A stretch of 64,000 nucleotides of DNA from Myxococcales bacterium (lineage in GTDB: Bacteria > Myxococcota_A > Bradymonadia > Bradymonadales > GCA-2716585): contig PBBL01000049.1 in the NCBI GenBank assembly GCA_002716585.1, positions 1 to 64,000 of the forward strand. The letters run 5' to 3'. Under the pieces are notes generated by a model, which saw nothing but the letters and a program-made list of their open reading frames with translations, did not search any database and was not told the DNA's origin. Shown piece by piece: positions 62,002-64,000 of this stretch. How positions within the stretch are numbered: position 1 is the first letter of the stretch; the number at the start of each line of letters is the position of its first letter. The position numbers and the translations under genes are program-made.

Positions 62002-64000
62002 GGGGTGGCCCTTCTAGGGAGCGTCTCCTGGACGGGGACAAAGGCTTTGATGTAGCTGCGGAATGTGTCAGGGATCCAGTACGACGCGCGTTGCCCCTTC
62101 ACCAAACCGAAGCGCCGTAGCAGCCGGGCCTGGCGCCACTCGGTTGTCGTCAGCGAGCGCTGCGCGCCATGGATGAGTTGACTGAAGAGCTGCCACTCCC
62201 TGGGGTAGCGCTGCGACAACAGCACGTGGACCTCCGAGGGGATCTTATCACTCGCGCGTGTCTTATCGCTCAAGTAGATCTCCTCAGCGTCGTCCAGCAC
62301 AATCTCGTCATCGGTCACAACAGGGCGCTTGGTTGAGCGCCGCGACGCCTCCATGAGCGCCGAGCCCAACAAGCGGTGGAGCGTCGGATGCCCCCCGCTC
62401 CATCGCCACGCCCACTCGCACGATCGGGACCCCACGTTCATGCCGACACGCGCCCCGAGCGTCTTGAGCAGTTTATCAGCGTGAACGCGCTCAAGAGGCC
62501 CCAACCAGAACTCATGAAGCCACGCCAGCATGGGGTTGGTCACCCCGGCGATCTCGGGCTGTGTGAGTTGGGTTGAATCACGGCCAATGAACATGGCGGT
62601 GACTCGCCCCTGGGACTCCTGTGACAGCCCTCGGATGAGCCGCAACATCACCTCTACGCGCGTCGGACCCTCAAACAGCAGATCGAACTCATCCACAACC
62701 ACGCAGATTCGCTGTTCGGGGCGCGACAAGATACGCTCCAGCCCGCTTTGCCAACTCTCCCAGGATGGCTCCGCGCTCCAGCTGTCCAAGCGACCGAGTC
62801 GCTCCAGGCGCTCGTGAAGCACCTGGCTCAGTTGCCTCAGCCAGGACCCCTCGTCGTAGGCGAGGAGTCGTTGGGCGTCATGCCAGAGCACGAGCGTCTT
62901 TGGCCAGGACGGACTCGTCTGACCAAAAAACCCGATCGAGCCCGGATCCAGCCTGTCCGTCAACGCCCTGGCAAACGACGTCTTGCCGACCTTGCGGAGC
63001 CCGAAAACCCCCAGCGACTCACCTTGAAGCAGGCGCCGTCGCGCTTCGGCGAGGTCATCCTCGCGACCAAACATCTGGTTGCCGCGTACGATTGTCGTTC
63101 GGTCAAAGATGTCGAAGCGTGGCATGCCCTGCCACAACAACTCCTCCATCTTGAGCATACACCCATCCTTGGCTGGCCAGGCGAGCCACTGCCCGCGTAC
63201 GCCTGGCACCGATCCCAGGCTCTGCTCAACGTCCTCACGCGCGCTCGCCACGATCAGCAGGTCGAGATCCAGGTGCTCGCTCCGCCGCATCTCGGCTCGG
63301 GCCAGGTTGGTCAGCCTCTTGCGCACCTCCTCGTCCGTGGCGACGTACAGCACGTCCTCCGACACCCCGAACAGATCCCGCATCCGCTCGGGCCACCGCC
63401 CCCTCAAAAACCAGCGCCCGCTGTTCCCCTGGCTCCACATCTCCACCACGTCCACGCCCGCCGCGCCCAACGCCTCTTCAAACACCTCGCCCCACTCCAG
63501 GGCGCGCTTGAGGTCGCTCCACCCCTCGGACCACGTCAGGTCGAGGACGACGCAGGCGGTCGTATCACCGAAGGACTCCCGGACGTCCCGCGCGATGCGC
63601 TCCTGGGTGTACACGCGCGCCTGCTCGCGGGCTTCAGGTTGGGCGCTCCTCGACCAGGCGCTCCCGTCAAACCGCGCCACGAGGACCAACGCGATCTCCT
63701 CCTCCCCCGCGCCCTCCAGGTGCGTCGCCAGGTCATCCTGGGTGTTGGTCCAGAGCAACCCCTCAAGCTCCTCCACCGCGTCGTGGTCTTCGGTCGCCGT
63801 CTCCAGATGAAGGCGACACCCTTCGGCCTCAACGCGGACGCGGCTCCGGTTGACGATCCGGTCCGCCAACTGCTCTTGAAGAAAGGCGCTCAGGCGACGC
63901 TGCGTCTTCTGGGGGGTGGTGGGCTGGAAGCGGTCATCAGGCACCCGCTCCCAGAAGTCACGGACGTTGAGGAGGCTCGTCGCCTCGCTGAGCAGCTCCT
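61998..64000 (-). CDS. Large P-loop NTPase, N-terminus beyond the window edge
   Basis: The frame is open to the window end; the first listed start (GTG at 63944) is probably internal, because sequence upstream reads as protein (LLSEATSLLNVRDFWERV). Visible are about 667 residues. An N-terminal region of about 300 residues is unrecognised. The ATPase has Walker A GVFGLRKVGKTSFARAL and Walker B ICVVVDEFDLLF, followed by RWSGGHPTLHRLLGSAL, a STAND-like motif, and a C-terminal winged-helix-like tail (RQARLLRRFGLVKG). It is translationally coupled to the NTPase-nuclease. The pair probably forms a complex. Confidence 0.75.
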   Translation of the reverse strand, partial: ELLSEATSLLNVRDFWERVPDDRFQPTTPQKTQRRLSAFLQEQLADRIVNRSRVRVEAEGCRLHLETATEDHDAVEELEGLLWTNTQDDLATHLEGAGEEEIALVLVARFDGSAWSRSAQPEAREQARVYTQERIARDVRESFGDTTACVVLDLTWSEGWSDLKRALEWGEVFEEALGAAGVDVVEMWSQGNSGRWFLRGRWPERMRDLFGVSEDVLYVATDEEVRKRLTNLARAEMRRSEHLDLDLLIVASAREDVEQSLGSVPGVRGQWLAWPAKDGCMLKMEELLWQGMPRFDIFDRTTIVRGNQMFGREDDLAEARRRLLQGESLGVFGLRKVGKTSFARALTDRLDPGSIGFFGQTSPSWPKTLVLWHDAQRLLAYDEGSWLRQLSQVLHERLERLGRLDSWSAEPSWESWQSGLERILSRPEQRICVVVDEFDLLFEGPTRVEVMLRLIRGLSQESQGRVTAMFIGRDSTQLTQPEIAGVTNPMLAWLHEFWLGPLERVHADKLLKTLGARVGMNVGSRSCEWAWRWSGGHPTLHRLLGSALMEASRRSTKRPVVTDDEIVLDDAEEIYLSDKTRASDKIPSEVHVLLSQRYPREWQLFSQLIHGAQRSLTTTEWRQARLLRRFGLVKGQRASYWIPDTFRSYIKAFVPVQETLPRRATP

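Overview
The window (about 70% G+C over most of its length) looks like a chromosomal segment of a predatory or social deltaproteobacterial lineage (Myxococcota/Bradymonadota type). This rests on its many lipoproteins with Asp/Thr/Pro-rich linkers and Cys-rich modules, an AgmX/PglI-type C-terminal domain, an ECF sigma / VWA-protein pair and a very large Rhs lipoprotein. The lineage is inferred from style only; there is no rRNA or marker gene here, and I saw no tRNA, rRNA or CRISPR.

Layout. 0-5.6 kb (minus strand): a tightly overlapping operon for a CDP-dideoxyhexose (rfbG, rfbH, an NAD-dependent reductase/epimerase, a sugar C-methyltransferase and a family 2 glycosyltransferase cut by the window edge). 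5.7-7.9 kb: a two-lobed AAA+ ATPase like those of extracellular contractile injection systems (eCIS). 8-22.7 kb: exported esterases and lipoproteins, an AraC regulator, a CBM20 starch-binding lipoprotein, three tandem paralogous Cys-rich lipoproteins and an EGF-like lipoprotein. 22.8-26.1 kb: divergent katG/oxyR. 26.4-39.6 kb: a 2979-residue PKD/Rhs lipoprotein, a small Cys-rich lipoprotein and a beta-helix lipoprotein. 40-41.6 kb: comM. 41.1-46.6 kb: a lower-G+C, IS-damaged patch with an IS4-family and an IS5-family element; the IS5 element splits a DUF4157 (HEAAH) gene. 46.7-48.8 kb: a second AAA+ ATPase paralogous to the first. 49-59.2 kb: M1 aminopeptidase, hydrolase, Hpt/HATPase histidine kinase, VWA protein with its ECF sigma factor, a PLD-family nuclease/lipase overlapping mtnC. 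59.3-64 kb: an unrecognised protein, then two overlapping P-loop NTPases, one ending in a PD-(D/E)XK-like nuclease motif.

The most interesting signals cross these regions. (1) A 43-bp sequence (40/43 identical) lies just upstream of both the first AAA+ gene and comM. (2) The DUF4157 protein and the otherwise unrelated protein at 59332-60348 share an N-terminal block ([16 protein letters not shown], 16/23 identical, ungapped), which could be a sorting or loading signal. (3) The two AAA+ paralogs and the DUF4157 gene resemble satellites of an eCIS whose sheath, tube and baseplate genes are not in this window. (4) The NTPase pair at the right end is a candidate conflict/defence cassette.
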